This document shows positions 16,394-25,960 of a DNA stretch of 64,000 nucleotides, one piece after another. Origin of the DNA: Bacteroidota bacterium (GTDB taxonomy: Bacteria > Bacteroidota > Bacteroidia > Flavobacteriales_D > Crocinitomicaceae). The position numbers and the translations under genes were made by a program. Under the pieces are notes generated by a model. The model ran no database searches, was not told the origin of the DNA, and was given only the letters and a program-made list of their open reading frames with translations. The stretch spans positions 1-64,000 of the forward strand of contig SBGX01000032.1 in the NCBI GenBank assembly GCA_006226425.1. Reading direction: 5' to 3'. Positions within the stretch are counted from its first letter, which is position 1; the number at the start of each line of letters is the position of its first letter.

Positions 16394-17173
16394 ATGATCA
16401 CGGCAGACGCAGTAAATCAGGGCTATGTAAATTGTGAAATGAACGAAGAAGGGATTGCAAGTGTTGAATTTGGACACCCGTTGAGTAATTCATTACCGGG
16501 AAAAGTGTTGGCCAAACTGGCAGAAACGATCCGGGATTTAGGTAAGAATGATGATGTCAAAGTGATTATTCTGAAGTCTGGAGGTGATCGCGCATTTTGT
16601 GCCGGAGCCAGCTTTGATGAATTGATTTCGATTAAAGATTTGGAGACAGGTAAGAAATTTTTCTCTGGCTTTGCCAATGTGATCAATGCCTGCAGAACCT
16701 GTCCGAAGTTCATCATAGGAAGAGTGCAGGGAAAAGCTGTTGGTGGAGGAGTTGGTATGGCTGCTTCGGTGGACTATTGTTTCGCTACGCAATATGCAGA
16801 TGTCAAGCTCTCGGAATTAGCAGTTGGGATCGGACCTTTTGTGGTCGGACCTGCTGTAGAGCGTAAAATAGGACTTTCCGCGATGAGTGAATTGGCGATC
16901 AATGCAACTGATTGGAGATCGGCTGCCTGGGCAAAAGATAAGGGCCTGTATTCGGATTTGTTTGATGATGCCATTGAAATGGATGAACACATTCAAAAGT
17001 TGGCAGGTACCCTGGCGAAGTCGAACCCTGAGGCCATGCGCATGCTGAAAAATGTGTTTTGGGAAGGAACGGAACATTGGGATCAATTGTTGGCCGATCG
17101 CGCGGCAATGAGTGGGCAATTGGTGCTGTCTGAATTCACTGTGAATGCGATCAACCGCTTTAAAAAGAAATAA
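16394..17173 (+). CDS. Enoyl-CoA hydratase/isomerase (crotonase) family protein
   Basis: 259 residues with the crotonase fold markers: oxyanion-hole segment GDRAFCAGASF (64-74) and VQGKAVGGGVGMA (111-123). Of the two catalytic glutamates of classical hydratases, the first position (within GGGxE) is Gly121, while the second is retained as Glu141 (LSELAVGI). This pattern suggests an isomerase, a hydrolase or a methylglutaconyl-type activity rather than a standard two-glutamate hydratase. The substrate is unknown. It has no fatty-acid or amino-acid degradation neighbours, and precedes the ribosomal protein promoter by about 80 bases. Confidence 0.88.
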   Translation: MITADAVNQGYVNCEMNEEGIASVEFGHPLSNSLPGKVLAKLAETIRDLGKNDDVKVIILKSGGDRAFCAGASFDELISIKDLETGKKFFSGFANVINACRTCPKFIIGRVQGKAVGGGVGMAASVDYCFATQYADVKLSELAVGIGPFVVGPAVERKIGLSAMSELAINATDWRSAAWAKDKGLYSDLFDDAIEMDEHIQKLAGTLAKSNPEAMRMLKNVFWEGTEHWDQLLADRAAMSGQLVLSEFTVNAINRFKKK

Positions 17174-17254
17174 AGAGCGGGAATTATTCCAGAGCTGTAT
17201 CAATTTTGGGATTTCCATGCGAAATTGGAAGAACCGGAAAAAATCAAAAAAGAC

Positions 17255-17285
17255 TTGTTAATAAGAACTTAAGTTCGTAACTTTG
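17255..17285 (+). promoter_or_regulatory. Promoter of the rplM-rpsI operon (TTG-N20-TAACTTTG)
   Basis: TTG at 17255-17257, a 20-base spacer and TAACTTTG at 17278-17285 fit the Bacteroidota sigma consensus well. Transcription should start near 17290, giving a leader of about 42 bases. The leader begins with a small hairpin, CCCC (17289-17292) with GGGG (17299-17302), at the predicted 5' end. Confidence 0.75.
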
Positions 17286-17331
17286 CACCCCCATTTTAGG
17301 GGATATTGTCTTATTTTAAATAAATAATAAC

Positions 17332-17787
17332 GTGGATACATTAAGTTACAAAACCGTCTCCGCCAATAAGGAAACTTCTGGAAAGAAGTGGTTAGTGGTG
17401 GATGCTGAAGGCCAGACTGTAGGTCGTTTAGCAAGCAAGGTGGCGAAACTGATTCGGGGAAAACACAAGCCGAATTACACGCCGCATGCAGACTGCGGAG
17501 ATAATGTGATCATTATCAATGCAGAAAAAGTATCTTTTTCAGGTACAAAACTGGAAGACAAAGAGTATGTTCATTACACGGGTTACCCAGGTGGACAGCG
17601 TTCTTTGACAGCCCAGGAAATGTTAAAAAAGCACCCTCAACGATTGATTGAGAAAGCTGTAAAAGGAATGTTGCCTACAAACAAGTTAGGAAGACATCTT
17701 TACCGCAATTTGCGCGTATATGTTGGTCCTGAACATGATCAGCAGGCACAAAAGCCAGAAGTAATTAACCTTAATTCAATCAAGTAA
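17332..17787 (+). CDS. rplM: 50S ribosomal protein L13
   Basis: 151 residues, full length. MDTLSYKTVSANKET is the typical Bacteroidota start, followed by L13 hallmarks GRLASKVAKLIRGKHKP, DCGDNVIIINAEK and YTGYPGGQRS. The start codon is GTG: no ATG lies between the upstream in-frame stop at 17317 and this site. L13 binds 23S rRNA early in 50S assembly. rpsI follows 2 bases after the stop, so the pair is translationally close, as in most bacteria. Confidence 0.98.
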   Translation: MDTLSYKTVSANKETSGKKWLVVDAEGQTVGRLASKVAKLIRGKHKPNYTPHADCGDNVIIINAEKVSFSGTKLEDKEYVHYTGYPGGQRSLTAQEMLKKHPQRLIEKAVKGMLPTNKLGRHLYRNLRVYVGPEHDQQAQKPEVINLNSIK

Positions 17788-17789
17788 AG

Positions 17790-18176
17790 ATGGGTATTAT
17801 AGTAACAATTGGTAGAAGAAAGACATCCGTTGCCCGTGTGTATATGAAAGAAGGGAAGGGGAACGTGACCGTAAATAAAAAAGACTACAAGGATTTTTTC
17901 CCGGTACCAATGCTTCAGTCCAAAATTCAACAGGCATTTAACCTGACTGATACAGCAGGAAAATATGATGTAACTGTGAATGTTGTTGGAGGTGGTATCA
18001 ATGGACAGGCAGAAGCAATTCGATTGGGAATTTCCCGCGCATTGGTTGAAGTGTCCGAAGATTACAAGCCGATGTTGAAAGCAGAAGGACTGGTAACACG
18101 TGATCCAAGAATGGTTGAACGTAAAAAACCAGGACAGCCTAAGGCTCGTAAGAAATTCCAGTTCTCTAAACGTTAA
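17790..18176 (+). CDS. rpsI: 30S ribosomal protein S9
   Basis: 128 residues. GRRKTSVARVYMKEGKGNVTVNKK at the N-terminus and the C-terminal basic tail ending KARKKFQFSKR are diagnostic; the tail reaches the P-site tRNA in the 30S head. It starts 2 bases after rplM. The 106 bases before rpsB hold no clear promoter or terminator, so read-through into rpsB-tsf is likely. Confidence 0.98.
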   Translation: MGIIVTIGRRKTSVARVYMKEGKGNVTVNKKDYKDFFPVPMLQSKIQQAFNLTDTAGKYDVTVNVVGGGINGQAEAIRLGISRALVEVSEDYKPMLKAEGLVTRDPRMVERKKPGQPKARKKFQFSKR

Positions 18177-18282
18177 TATACAATTAGCGACTGGTATATG
18201 TTTAGTATCCAAGCAACAGCTAATCACAAGATATACTGTATGCTGAATTACTAAGGAAGGTAAACAATTTAAAAAGAAAAAA

Positions 18283-19104
18283 ATGTCAAAAACAACGTTT
18301 CAAGAATTATTAGACGCAGGTGTTCATTTCGGACACCAAAAAAGAAAGTGGAATCCAGCCATGGCGCCATACATCTTTGGTGAGAAAAAAGGGATTCACG
18401 TTATTGACCTTAATAAGACAATAGCTCACCTGGATCAGGCCTGTGCAGCACTTTCGCAAATCGCAAAATCAGGAAAGAAAATCCTCTTCGTAGCAACGAA
18501 GAAACAGGCAAAAGATATTTTGTCTGAGCGCATGGACTCTTTGAACATGCCGTACGTAACGGAAAGATGGACTGGAGGAATGTTAACGAACTTCCAGACA
18601 ACACGTAAATCAATCCGTAAAATGGTTTCCATCGATAAGATGAAAACAGATGGTACATGGGAAACACTTTCCAAAAGAGAGCGATTGTTCAAAACGCGTC
18701 AAAGAGAAAAACTTGAAAAGAACTTTGGTTCAATTGCAGACATGACTCGTCAGCCAGCAGCCATCTTTTTGGTTGATATTTTGAAAGAAAGCATCGCATT
18801 GAATGAAGCAAGAAGGTTGAATATTCCGGTTTTCGCGATCGTTGATACGAATACAAACCCGAAACCAGTTGACTTCCCAATTCCAGCGAATGATGATGCA
18901 ACAAAATCAATTGCAATTATCTTGGATCGTGTGACCGATGCGGTTCGTCAGGGATTGGAAGAGCGTAAAGTAAATAAAGTAGCTGCTGACAAAGAAGTTG
19001 CTGACAAAAAGGAGGAGGTAGTAGCTGAAGAAGCGAAAGTTGAAGCTCCGGTTGAGGCTCCAGCAACTGAAGAGGCAAACACGGAAGAAAAAACGAACGA
19101 TTAA
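18283..19104 (+). CDS. rpsB: 30S ribosomal protein S2
   Basis: 273 residues. It contains the S2 core: LLDAGVHFGHQKRKWNPAM, ATKKQAKDI, WTGGMLTNF and PVFAIVDTNTNP. The last ~45 residues form a low-complexity, Glu/Ala/Lys-rich tail not needed for the core fold, an extension common in Bacteroidota S2. S2 is added late to the 30S back near protein S1. It is followed 25 bases later by tsf, the standard order. Confidence 0.98.
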   Translation: MSKTTFQELLDAGVHFGHQKRKWNPAMAPYIFGEKKGIHVIDLNKTIAHLDQACAALSQIAKSGKKILFVATKKQAKDILSERMDSLNMPYVTERWTGGMLTNFQTTRKSIRKMVSIDKMKTDGTWETLSKRERLFKTRQREKLEKNFGSIADMTRQPAAIFLVDILKESIALNEARRLNIPVFAIVDTNTNPKPVDFPIPANDDATKSIAIILDRVTDAVRQGLEERKVNKVAADKEVADKKEEVVAEEAKVEAPVEAPATEEANTEEKTND

Positions 19105-19129
19105 TTAACACAATTAAAAGAAAGACATC

Positions 19130-19960
19130 ATGGCTATTACAGCTTCAGAAGTAAATAAACTACGTCAGCAGACTGGCGCAGGAATGATGGATTGTAAAAA
19201 CGCGTTGGTTGAGGCTAACGGAGATTTTGAAACAGCTATTGATATCCTGAGAAAAAAGGGACAGAAAGTAGCTGCAAAGCGAGGAGATAACGAGGCGAAA
19301 GAAGGAGTTATTTTTGCAGAAACAAATGCCAATGGAAGTACAGGAGTTATTTTGACCCTGAACTGTGAAACGGACTTTGTTGCAAAAAACGATAAATTCA
19401 GAGATTTCGTTCAGTCCCTGGTAAATGTGGCGATGGATAAGTTGCCTGCCACTGCCGAAGAGTTGATGAATCTTCCATACGATGAGAAATTGTCTGTAGG
19501 AGAAAAAATCACAGAACAAATCGGAGTGATTGGAGAAAAACTTGACTTGTCCGCATATGCAAAGGTTGATGGAGCCAAAGTGGCTGCATACAATCACCCA
19601 GGAAACCAGTTGGCTTCTTTGGTTGCTTTAAACACAGGTTCTGATGCAGCTGCAGAGGCAGGTGTACAGGTGGCTATGCAGGTAGCAGCTATGAATCCAT
19701 TAGCATTGAACAAAGATGGTGTGGATCAGAACACGATCGATCGTGAATTGGAAGTTGGAAAAGAACTGGCTATTCAGGAAGGGAAACCTGCTGATATGGC
19801 AGAGAAAATTGCGATGGGTCGTCTGAACAAGTTCTTTAAAGAGAATACTTTGTTGAGCCAGCCTTTCGTGCGTGACAACAAATTGACTGTTGAGCAGTTT
19901 TTGGATAGCGCTGAAAAGGGCTTGACAGTAACTGAGTTCAAACGTTTTTCATTGGGATAA
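19130..19960 (+). CDS. tsf: Translation elongation factor Ts
   Basis: 276 residues. The N-terminal UBA-like domain holds LRQQTGAGMMDCKNALVEANGD and the nucleotide-exchange core holds CETDFVAKNDKF, the TDFV motif that contacts EF-Tu. It recycles EF-Tu-GDP to the GTP form. It is the last gene of the ribosomal cluster and is followed by a strong intrinsic terminator. Confidence 0.98.
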   Translation: MAITASEVNKLRQQTGAGMMDCKNALVEANGDFETAIDILRKKGQKVAAKRGDNEAKEGVIFAETNANGSTGVILTLNCETDFVAKNDKFRDFVQSLVNVAMDKLPATAEELMNLPYDEKLSVGEKITEQIGVIGEKLDLSAYAKVDGAKVAAYNHPGNQLASLVALNTGSDAAAEAGVQVAMQVAAMNPLALNKDGVDQNTIDRELEVGKELAIQEGKPADMAEKIAMGRLNKFFKENTLLSQPFVRDNKLTVEQFLDSAEKGLTVTEFKRFSLG

Positions 19961-19982
19961 GAAAATTCAAGTGAATAATATG

Positions 19983-20011
19983 AAAGGGGAAGTGAAAGCT
20001 TCCCCTTTTTT
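19983..20011 (+). terminator. Intrinsic terminator after tsf
   Basis: AAAGGGGAAG (19983-19992) pairs fully with CTTCCCCTTT (19999-20008) around a 6-base loop, followed by a T run. It ends the rplM-rpsI-rpsB-tsf transcript. Confidence 0.92.
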
Positions 20012-20076
20012 AGTGCATATGCCTTATTGTTGTCGTACCTGATTCTTGCTTCATTTGTCTTATTAAATGAAGTAAT

Positions 20077-21048
20077 ATGAAAAAGCATGTGTTCGTTGCC
20101 GCTTTGATGTTTGGAACATACTTTGTGGCTCAGGCTCAGGATGGAGGAAAAGTCCTGATTAATACGGAGTATGATGAGCCGTATCGAAATAAATGGAATG
20201 TGGCTGCCTTTGCTGGTCTGGAGATTCAGGCAAAAAGTTCTGGAGGACTATATTACGGTGCATCGGCAAGATATACATTGGCAAAAGTAGCGACCTTCTA
20301 TGCGAATTTAGGTTTAGATATGACTTCCGCGTCAAAGTCAGGAGGGATTTTGAAATTTGACGAAGAACTGATGGGGAAATTGCCTTCTTTCAAGACAATT
20401 GAGTTGAGAGGAACATTCCACTTTAAAGATCAGGAAGGTCAAAAGACCCAGAAAGTGAGTCTCGGTTCGGATGGGCGTTATGAGTACTCGACCAATTATA
20501 CGACGAAATCAAGAGTAGTTCGAGGGATTACAGCTTCTTTGAACTTCAATAGCCGGGCGTATGTACAGAATGTTGACAGCACGTTAATTCTGGATGTACG
20601 TGATCAAAATGGAGGAAACCCTGGGTACATTCAGGGCTTGGCCACCGGACAGAACAACATGTTCATCGGTTTAGGTTTTCACATGGCAGAATACACCTTC
20701 TATAAAGGACAATTTACCGGAGGAGCTCACGGAACGACTAAAACCAGACGTTTGAAGCGAATGGTCAACACCAACTTTGAATTGCTATTTGCTCCTGCTA
20801 TCGCAGTTGGTGATGAGGCGTATTTGAAGGACGGAGGCCAATTGTTTACATATAATGTTGAGAATGTAGAGAAAAAGAATTTGGGCTTTCGGATCACAGC
20901 TGATGTGCTCAATGGAAAGCCAGGATTTTATGCCCGCGTAGAAATGGGGACTAAACCAGGAATAAAGGCACCTTTGAAGACGGACTCTAAGATCGGGAAG
21001 TATCTGACGAACGGATACTTTGCGATGAGTTTTGGTTTTGGTTTTTAG
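20077..21048 (+). CDS. Outer-membrane protein of unknown function
   Basis: 323 residues. It has a clear signal peptide (MKKHVFVAALMFGTYFVAQAQ). The mature part is rich in alternating aromatic and polar residues, for example LYYGASARYTLA, TFYANLGLDM and RGITASLNFNSRAY. It ends in FAMSFGFGF, a terminal-aromatic beta-barrel-like C-terminus typical of outer-membrane proteins. I do not recognise the family. It is a single gene between the tsf terminator and a convergent methyltransferase-like gene (30-base gap). Confidence 0.7.
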   Translation: MKKHVFVAALMFGTYFVAQAQDGGKVLINTEYDEPYRNKWNVAAFAGLEIQAKSSGGLYYGASARYTLAKVATFYANLGLDMTSASKSGGILKFDEELMGKLPSFKTIELRGTFHFKDQEGQKTQKVSLGSDGRYEYSTNYTTKSRVVRGITASLNFNSRAYVQNVDSTLILDVRDQNGGNPGYIQGLATGQNNMFIGLGFHMAEYTFYKGQFTGGAHGTTKTRRLKRMVNTNFELLFAPAIAVGDEAYLKDGGQLFTYNVENVEKKNLGFRITADVLNGKPGFYARVEMGTKPGIKAPLKTDSKIGKYLTNGYFAMSFGFGF

Positions 21049-21078
21049 TGATAAGTTTGCGTAAGCGTAAGGTGCTTT

Positions 21079-21939
21079 TTATTCCGAAACGAAGGGGAAG
21101 TCTCGGATTTCGTCGAATGCTTTTTCATCTACCTGGCATGCAGGGTGGTCAAACAAAGCTTCAACCGGGATTTCTTCTACTTCGTTTTGCAACAAATCCT
21201 TTCTTAAGAAAATAAGATTGAATCCTCGTTGGTTGGCACCCACTAAACGATATCCTTTTTGTTGAGCCAGCTTATTCATGGCAACAACGGAAGCACCGTG
21301 ATATAAGGGGTGTTTCCCTGGGAAAACATAATTCGGATCATAGGGCGCAATCAAATCGTTTAGTCCAAATCCAATTTGCGTCTCAATGATGACCACTTGT
21401 GGGCTAATAACATTGATTGCCTTCCACACCCAGTAATCATTTCCATCTAGATCAATCGAAAGTAGACCAATTTCATCTTTCAGTCCTCCTTTAGAGATCA
21501 ATTCATTGATGTTTTCACTGGTGATTCGGTCATGGATAAAGGTGGGAGGAATGAAATGAGGGTGCGGGCGCTTTTTGAAAAAGGCACGACCGCGTTCAAT
21601 GGCACGCGCATTCCCGTCGATAAAGAGACCCTTCCAGCCAAAGTGAAAGTAAAGGTTGGCTGAATTGCTGTTGACACCGTCATCCGAACCAAATTCCACA
21701 AAAGTAGGATGTGTCATACCGAGTAGCGAGAAGAGAAATAATAGTTTTCCATCTTCTTCAAACTGAGAAAAGACCCTGAATCCGGTATCTTGCAGATTCG
21801 GAAGGACTCCCTTTTTTTGCTGTTCCTGATAATACAATACGAGCTTCCGCTGTTCGATTTGTACAGCCGGACTAAAACGTTCCTTTATATATAGGTATAG
21901 GAAGCGCTTTTTAAGATGGTGTTTGATCCATTTTTTCAT
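21079..21939 (-). CDS. FkbM-like SAM-dependent methyltransferase
   Basis: 286 residues, no signal peptide; the N-terminus is strongly basic. A Rossmann-like SAM site is suggested by TFVEFGSDDGVNSNSANLYF (motif I, about 104-123), WKGLFIDGNARAIERGR (second strand acidic residue, about 128-144) and LLSIDLDGNDYWVWKAI (about 183-199), the pattern of FkbM-type methyltransferases. These often modify sugars or lipids in surface glycans, but no glycan gene is adjacent, so the substrate is open. It is convergent with the outer-membrane protein gene. Confidence 0.65.
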   Translation of the reverse strand: MKKWIKHHLKKRFLYLYIKERFSPAVQIEQRKLVLYYQEQQKKGVLPNLQDTGFRVFSQFEEDGKLLFLFSLLGMTHPTFVEFGSDDGVNSNSANLYFHFGWKGLFIDGNARAIERGRAFFKKRPHPHFIPPTFIHDRITSENINELISKGGLKDEIGLLSIDLDGNDYWVWKAINVISPQVVIIETQIGFGLNDLIAPYDPNYVFPGKHPLYHGASVVAMNKLAQQKGYRLVGANQRGFNLIFLRKDLLQNEVEEIPVEALFDHPACQVDEKAFDEIRDFPFVSE

Positions 21940-22056
21940 CCAGGGGTAAAGCTACAAAATAAAGTTTTATGGGAAATTTGGGCCTCGTAAATTTAGACCT
22001 GTATAAAAATTTAAAAAAAGGTTTAAAATGAATGATGCGAATCTAAATTGCTCTCC

Positions 22057-22064
22057 TAACTTTG
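22057..22064 (+). promoter_or_regulatory. Possible -7 element (TAACTTTG) upstream of TonB receptor operon
   Basis: TAACTTTG fits the -7 consensus but lies about 120 bases before the start and lacks a spaced TTG. A second weaker candidate, TATATTTA, is at 22132-22139. The 243-base intergenic region is AT-rich and holds no gene. Confidence 0.35.
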
Positions 22065-22182
22065 TTAATTAAAGTTAAACTCGTTTTTTTAAAAAAAATT
22101 AACAGAGTGCCGATTTTGTGATAGAATTATCTATATTTACGGGCTTTGTTATATAAAATAAAGTATAATTTAAACTGTACTT

Positions 22183-25100
22183 ATGTTGCGAAAACTCAAT
22201 TTAGTTATTGTAAGCGTCTTGATGACAGTTTCTTATGCTGTGGCCCAAGGTGGTTTGGGAACGGTAAAAGGATCTGTGATCGACGAGAGCTCTAAGGAAC
22301 CAATTTATGGTTGTAAAGTGTTACTTAAGCAAAACGGAAACGTTAAAGGAGGTGCGAACACCGATTTTGACGGAAAGTTTCAGGTAAACTCGATTGCTCC
22401 AGGTTCCTATGATGTGGAAATCCGAAATGAAGGAGAAGGTTATCAGGCCAGTTTGACTACAGGTGTGATTGTTTCTGCGAACAAGATTACGTTCCTGGAT
22501 AATATGACCCTCGGAAAAGCAGAATCGGTGAAGGAAATTGAGGAGGTAAAGGTAGTTGCCTACCGAGTTCCTTTGATTGATAAGGATGGAGGTGCTTCCG
22601 GTGCAACTGTGACAAGGGAAGATATTGCCCGATTGCCTGTTCGTTCTGCAGCTGGAGTTGCAGCCACAGTAGGTGGGGTAAATGCTCAGGAAGGTGGAGG
22701 TATCAGCGTGCGTGGTGCACGTGAAGATGGTACCTATTTCTATATTGATGGAATTAAAGTACGTGGATCATCCAGTCTTCCGAAGTCTGCGATTGAAGAG
22801 GTTTCCGTAATTACTGGGGGGCTTCCTGCAAGCTACGGGGATGCCACCGGGGGGATTATCTCGATTACAACTCGTGGTCCTTCAGCGAAATATTTTGGTA
22901 GTGCGGAATTAGTAACTTCAGGGTTCTACCTGAAAGGAAAAGATGAGAACGGCTACGACGGAAAAGTTTTCGGTTTGGATAAGTACGGATACAACCTTTT
23001 TGAAGGAATGCTTTCCGGTCCACTTTGGATGCAGAAAGATTCTACAGGTCGTAAAACTAAACCAAGATTGGGATTCTTGATCTCAGCGAACATTACGGAT
23101 CAATTGGATGGCCGTCCTTTGGCAGGTGGTGATTACCGAGTGAAGAAAGATGTGCGTGAAGCATTGTTGGAAACACCATTGGTTCGAGTAGGAGATATTC
23201 CATTTAGTTCTTCCAACTTCTTGAGATTAGATGATTTTGAGAAAGTAGATTGGAGAATGAACGCACGATCTACAAATGTTTCGGCTTCAGGTAAAATTGA
23301 TGTGAACACGGGGCCAAACATGAACTTGACATTCGGTGGTTCGATGAACTATAACTTTGGAAAAAGCTATAGCCGTTCAGGAGCCCTGTTGAACTTTACA
23401 AACTTTGGTGATTATCAAAACCTGGACTGGAGGGTTTATGGTCGATTGACGCAACGTTTTACAAATCGTCAGGAAGAAGGATCCAGCTCCAAGATTAAGA
23501 GTGCTTACTACTCGGTGATGGTGGATTTCTCCAGATCGGTACGTAAGTTCTTTGATGACAAACACCAGTACAGTCTCTTTAACTATGGTCACGTTGGAAA
23601 GTATGATATTCAAATGGAACGTCGTTACTCCCGTCGTGATGTGAACGGAAACCTTTACTTTGAGCAGGAAGCGATTCCAGAGCCAGTATTGGTGACCTTT
23701 ACGCCATCTGAAACAAACCCTGAATTGGCTGCTATCACAAGTCAGTATTACCGAATTTTCGAAAATGATCCAATCGGACATTACGAAGATTTATTCCAGA
23801 TTCAGTTGGGGAATGCCTTGAGAAACGGAGACGTTCCAAGTAGTGTTTACTCATTGTGGTCAAATATCGGGACGCCTTATAACTCATTTGGGAAAGCAGA
23901 AAACGATCAGTTCCGTGTAACAGGTTCCGGATCGGTGAACATTGGGGATCACTCACTTTCACTTGGTTTCGAATTTGAAAAAAGAACGGATAGAGGTTGG
24001 ACTAGCGGAGACAATGGACCAATTGGATTGTGGACATTGGCTCGTCAGTTGGCGAACAAGCACCTGGCTGAGTTAGATCGAAACAAAGTGATTACTTTCA
24101 ATAAAGGAACGCATACGTATTTCGCTTACGAAGTATTGAATGCTGGTGATGCTTATCAAAATGGTAATGGGAAGTACGGTGGATTCAATGATGACCAGTC
24201 CTTCTTCGATTACAACTTGAGAACACAGGTTTATGGAGATCCAACGAATTCAGAGTTTTTGAATATCGATGCCCTTGATCCGAACATCATGAAGTTCGAT
24301 ATGTTTGCTCCGGACGAACTGTTTAACAGTGGTAGTTCTTACGTTTCTTACTGGGGGTATGACCATACTGGTAAGAAAGTAAAAGGAAATACAGATATTG
24401 ACAACTACTTTACAGATGTTGATGAGAATGGAAACTACGTTCGTAAGATCGGAGCTTTCCAACCAATTTATGTAGCAGGTTATTTGATGGATAAGTTTGC
24501 ATTCCGTGACATCGTATTTAACGTCGGTGTTCGTGTGGATATCTTTGATGCAAACCAACCAGTGTTGAAGGATAAGTATTTGCTTTATGAAGCAAACTCT
24601 GTACGTGAGGCGAATAGCTTGAAATCAACTGATCCAAGCAAATATTCCTGGGTGAACATTCCAGGTTCGATGGGAGAAGATTACGTGGTATATGTAAACG
24701 ACGTAAACAATCCAACAGCGATCAACGGATTTAGAGACGGAGATACCTGGTTTGATGCAAATGGTGCCGTTGTAGAAGATGCTCGTGATTTGCGTGGAGC
24801 TGGAGGTATCGCACCGTGGTTGTTGAACCCAAGTAATCAAACAGTGAACTCAAGTGCATTTGAGGATTACAAGCCACAGATCAATGTGATGCCAAGGATC
24901 GCATTCTCATTCCCAATTTCGGATGAGGCATCTTTCTTCGCTCACTACGATATCTTGACAAAACGACCAACTACAGCATTGCGTTTTGATCCTTATCAGT
25001 ACCACTACTTCAAGGAAAGAACAACGACTTTGAGTAATCCAAACCTGAAACCAGAAACAACAATCGATTACGAATTAGGTTTCCAGCAGGTATTGTCAAA

Positions 25101-25941
25101 AACATCTTCGTTGAAAATTTCAGCTTTCTATCGTGAGCAAAGAAATAACGCACAGTTGATCAACGTCTTTGAAGCATACCCACAATCGTATGTGACTTAT
25201 GGAAACAGAGACTTCGGTACAGTGAAAGGTTTGACTGTTTCTTATGACTTGAGAAGAACTGGAAACTACCGAATGACAGCGGCTTATACCTTACAGTTTG
25301 CTGACGGTACAGGTTCAAACGCAAACTCTGCGGCTAACCTGATCAGTGCAAACCAACCAAACCTGAGAACAATTTTCCCATACGACTACGATCAGCGTCA
25401 CGCATTTGCAATTACAGCTGATTACCGTTACGGAGATGGAAAAGACTACAACGGTCCTGAAATCAAAGGGAAGAAGATTTTGGCAAATACTGGTTTGAAC
25501 ATCGTATCAAACATTTATTCAGGATCTCCTTATTCAGCGCAAAACGCGATTACGAACGACGGATCTTTCTCACCACTTTCAGCTGGTTTGACAGGAACAA
25601 CAAACGGATCTCGTTTGCCATGGCAGTACCGATTGGATCTTCAGTTGGATAGAACTTTCAACCTGGAGTTCGGAAAAGAAGGAGAGAAGAAAAAAGCAGC
25701 GTTCCTGAATGTATACGTACGTGTAACGAACCTGTTTAACCAGTTCAATGTACTTGGAGTATATCGTGCAACTGGTAACCCGGATGATGATGGTTATCTG
25801 GCAGCAGCTGAATTCCAGCAAGCAATCCAGAACCAACAGGATGAGCAATCATTCCGTGATTACTACCTGATGAAAATTCAGAATCCATTCAATATTAGTG
25901 TACCAAGAACAATAAGATTAGGTATAAAATTTGATTTCTAA
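22183..25941 (+). CDS. TonB-dependent outer-membrane receptor with carboxypeptidase-like N-domain
   Basis: 1252 residues. Signal peptide (1-21), a CarboxypepD-regulatory-like/CNA-B-type domain (about 25-110: GTVKGSVIDESSKEPIYGCKV), a TonB-box-like stretch (EEVKVVAYRVPL), a plug domain (about 135-225: ISVRGAREDGTYFYIDGIKVRG, GGLPASYGDATGGIISITTRG) and a long beta-barrel ending SVPRTIRLGIKFDF. It imports, or helps export, a substrate in a TonB-energised way. Codon use is strongly biased toward CGT, AAC, GGA and CCA, like the ribosomal genes, which suggests high expression. It is followed 19 bases later by a giant secreted protein and then a PorV-like gene. The ligand is unknown; no SusD partner is present, so it is not a typical glycan SusCD pair. 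Confidence 0.92.
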   Translation: MLRKLNLVIVSVLMTVSYAVAQGGLGTVKGSVIDESSKEPIYGCKVLLKQNGNVKGGANTDFDGKFQVNSIAPGSYDVEIRNEGEGYQASLTTGVIVSANKITFLDNMTLGKAESVKEIEEVKVVAYRVPLIDKDGGASGATVTREDIARLPVRSAAGVAATVGGVNAQEGGGISVRGAREDGTYFYIDGIKVRGSSSLPKSAIEEVSVITGGLPASYGDATGGIISITTRGPSAKYFGSAELVTSGFYLKGKDENGYDGKVFGLDKYGYNLFEGMLSGPLWMQKDSTGRKTKPRLGFLISANITDQLDGRPLAGGDYRVKKDVREALLETPLVRVGDIPFSSSNFLRLDDFEKVDWRMNARSTNVSASGKIDVNTGPNMNLTFGGSMNYNFGKSYSRSGALLNFTNFGDYQNLDWRVYGRLTQRFTNRQEEGSSSKIKSAYYSVMVDFSRSVRKFFDDKHQYSLFNYGHVGKYDIQMERRYSRRDVNGNLYFEQEAIPEPVLVTFTPSETNPELAAITSQYYRIFENDPIGHYEDLFQIQLGNALRNGDVPSSVYSLWSNIGTPYNSFGKAENDQFRVTGSGSVNIGDHSLSLGFEFEKRTDRGWTSGDNGPIGLWTLARQLANKHLAELDRNKVITFNKGTHTYFAYEVLNAGDAYQNGNGKYGGFNDDQSFFDYNLRTQVYGDPTNSEFLNIDALDPNIMKFDMFAPDELFNSGSSYVSYWGYDHTGKKVKGNTDIDNYFTDVDENGNYVRKIGAFQPIYVAGYLMDKFAFRDIVFNVGVRVDIFDANQPVLKDKYLLYEANSVREANSLKSTDPSKYSWVNIPGSMGEDYVVYVNDVNNPTAINGFRDGDTWFDANGAVVEDARDLRGAGGIAPWLLNPSNQTVNSSAFEDYKPQINVMPRIAFSFPISDEASFFAHYDILTKRPTTALRFDPYQYHYFKERTTTLSNPNLKPETTIDYELGFQQVLSKTSSLKISAFYREQRNNAQLINVFEAYPQSYVTYGNRDFGTVKGLTVSYDLRRTGNYRMTAAYTLQFADGTGSNANSAANLISANQPNLRTIFPYDYDQRHAFAITADYRYGDGKDYNGPEIKGKKILANTGLNIVSNIYSGSPYSAQNAITNDGSFSPLSAGLTGTTNGSRLPWQYRLDLQLDRTFNLEFGKEGEKKKAAFLNVYVRVTNLFNQFNVLGVYRATGNPDDDGYLAAAEFQQAIQNQQDEQSFRDYYLMKIQNPFNISVPRTIRLGIKFDF

Positions 25942-25960
25942 TTCTTAATAATTGAAAGAA

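Noticed and set aside
17739-18227. 162-codon minus-strand frame opposite rpsI
   Set aside because: It lies opposite a conserved ribosomal gene and contains low-complexity Cys/Ile/His-rich sequence.
21049-21078. Terminator between the outer-membrane protein and methyltransferase genes
   Set aside because: Only a weak imperfect stem with a short T run; not convincing.
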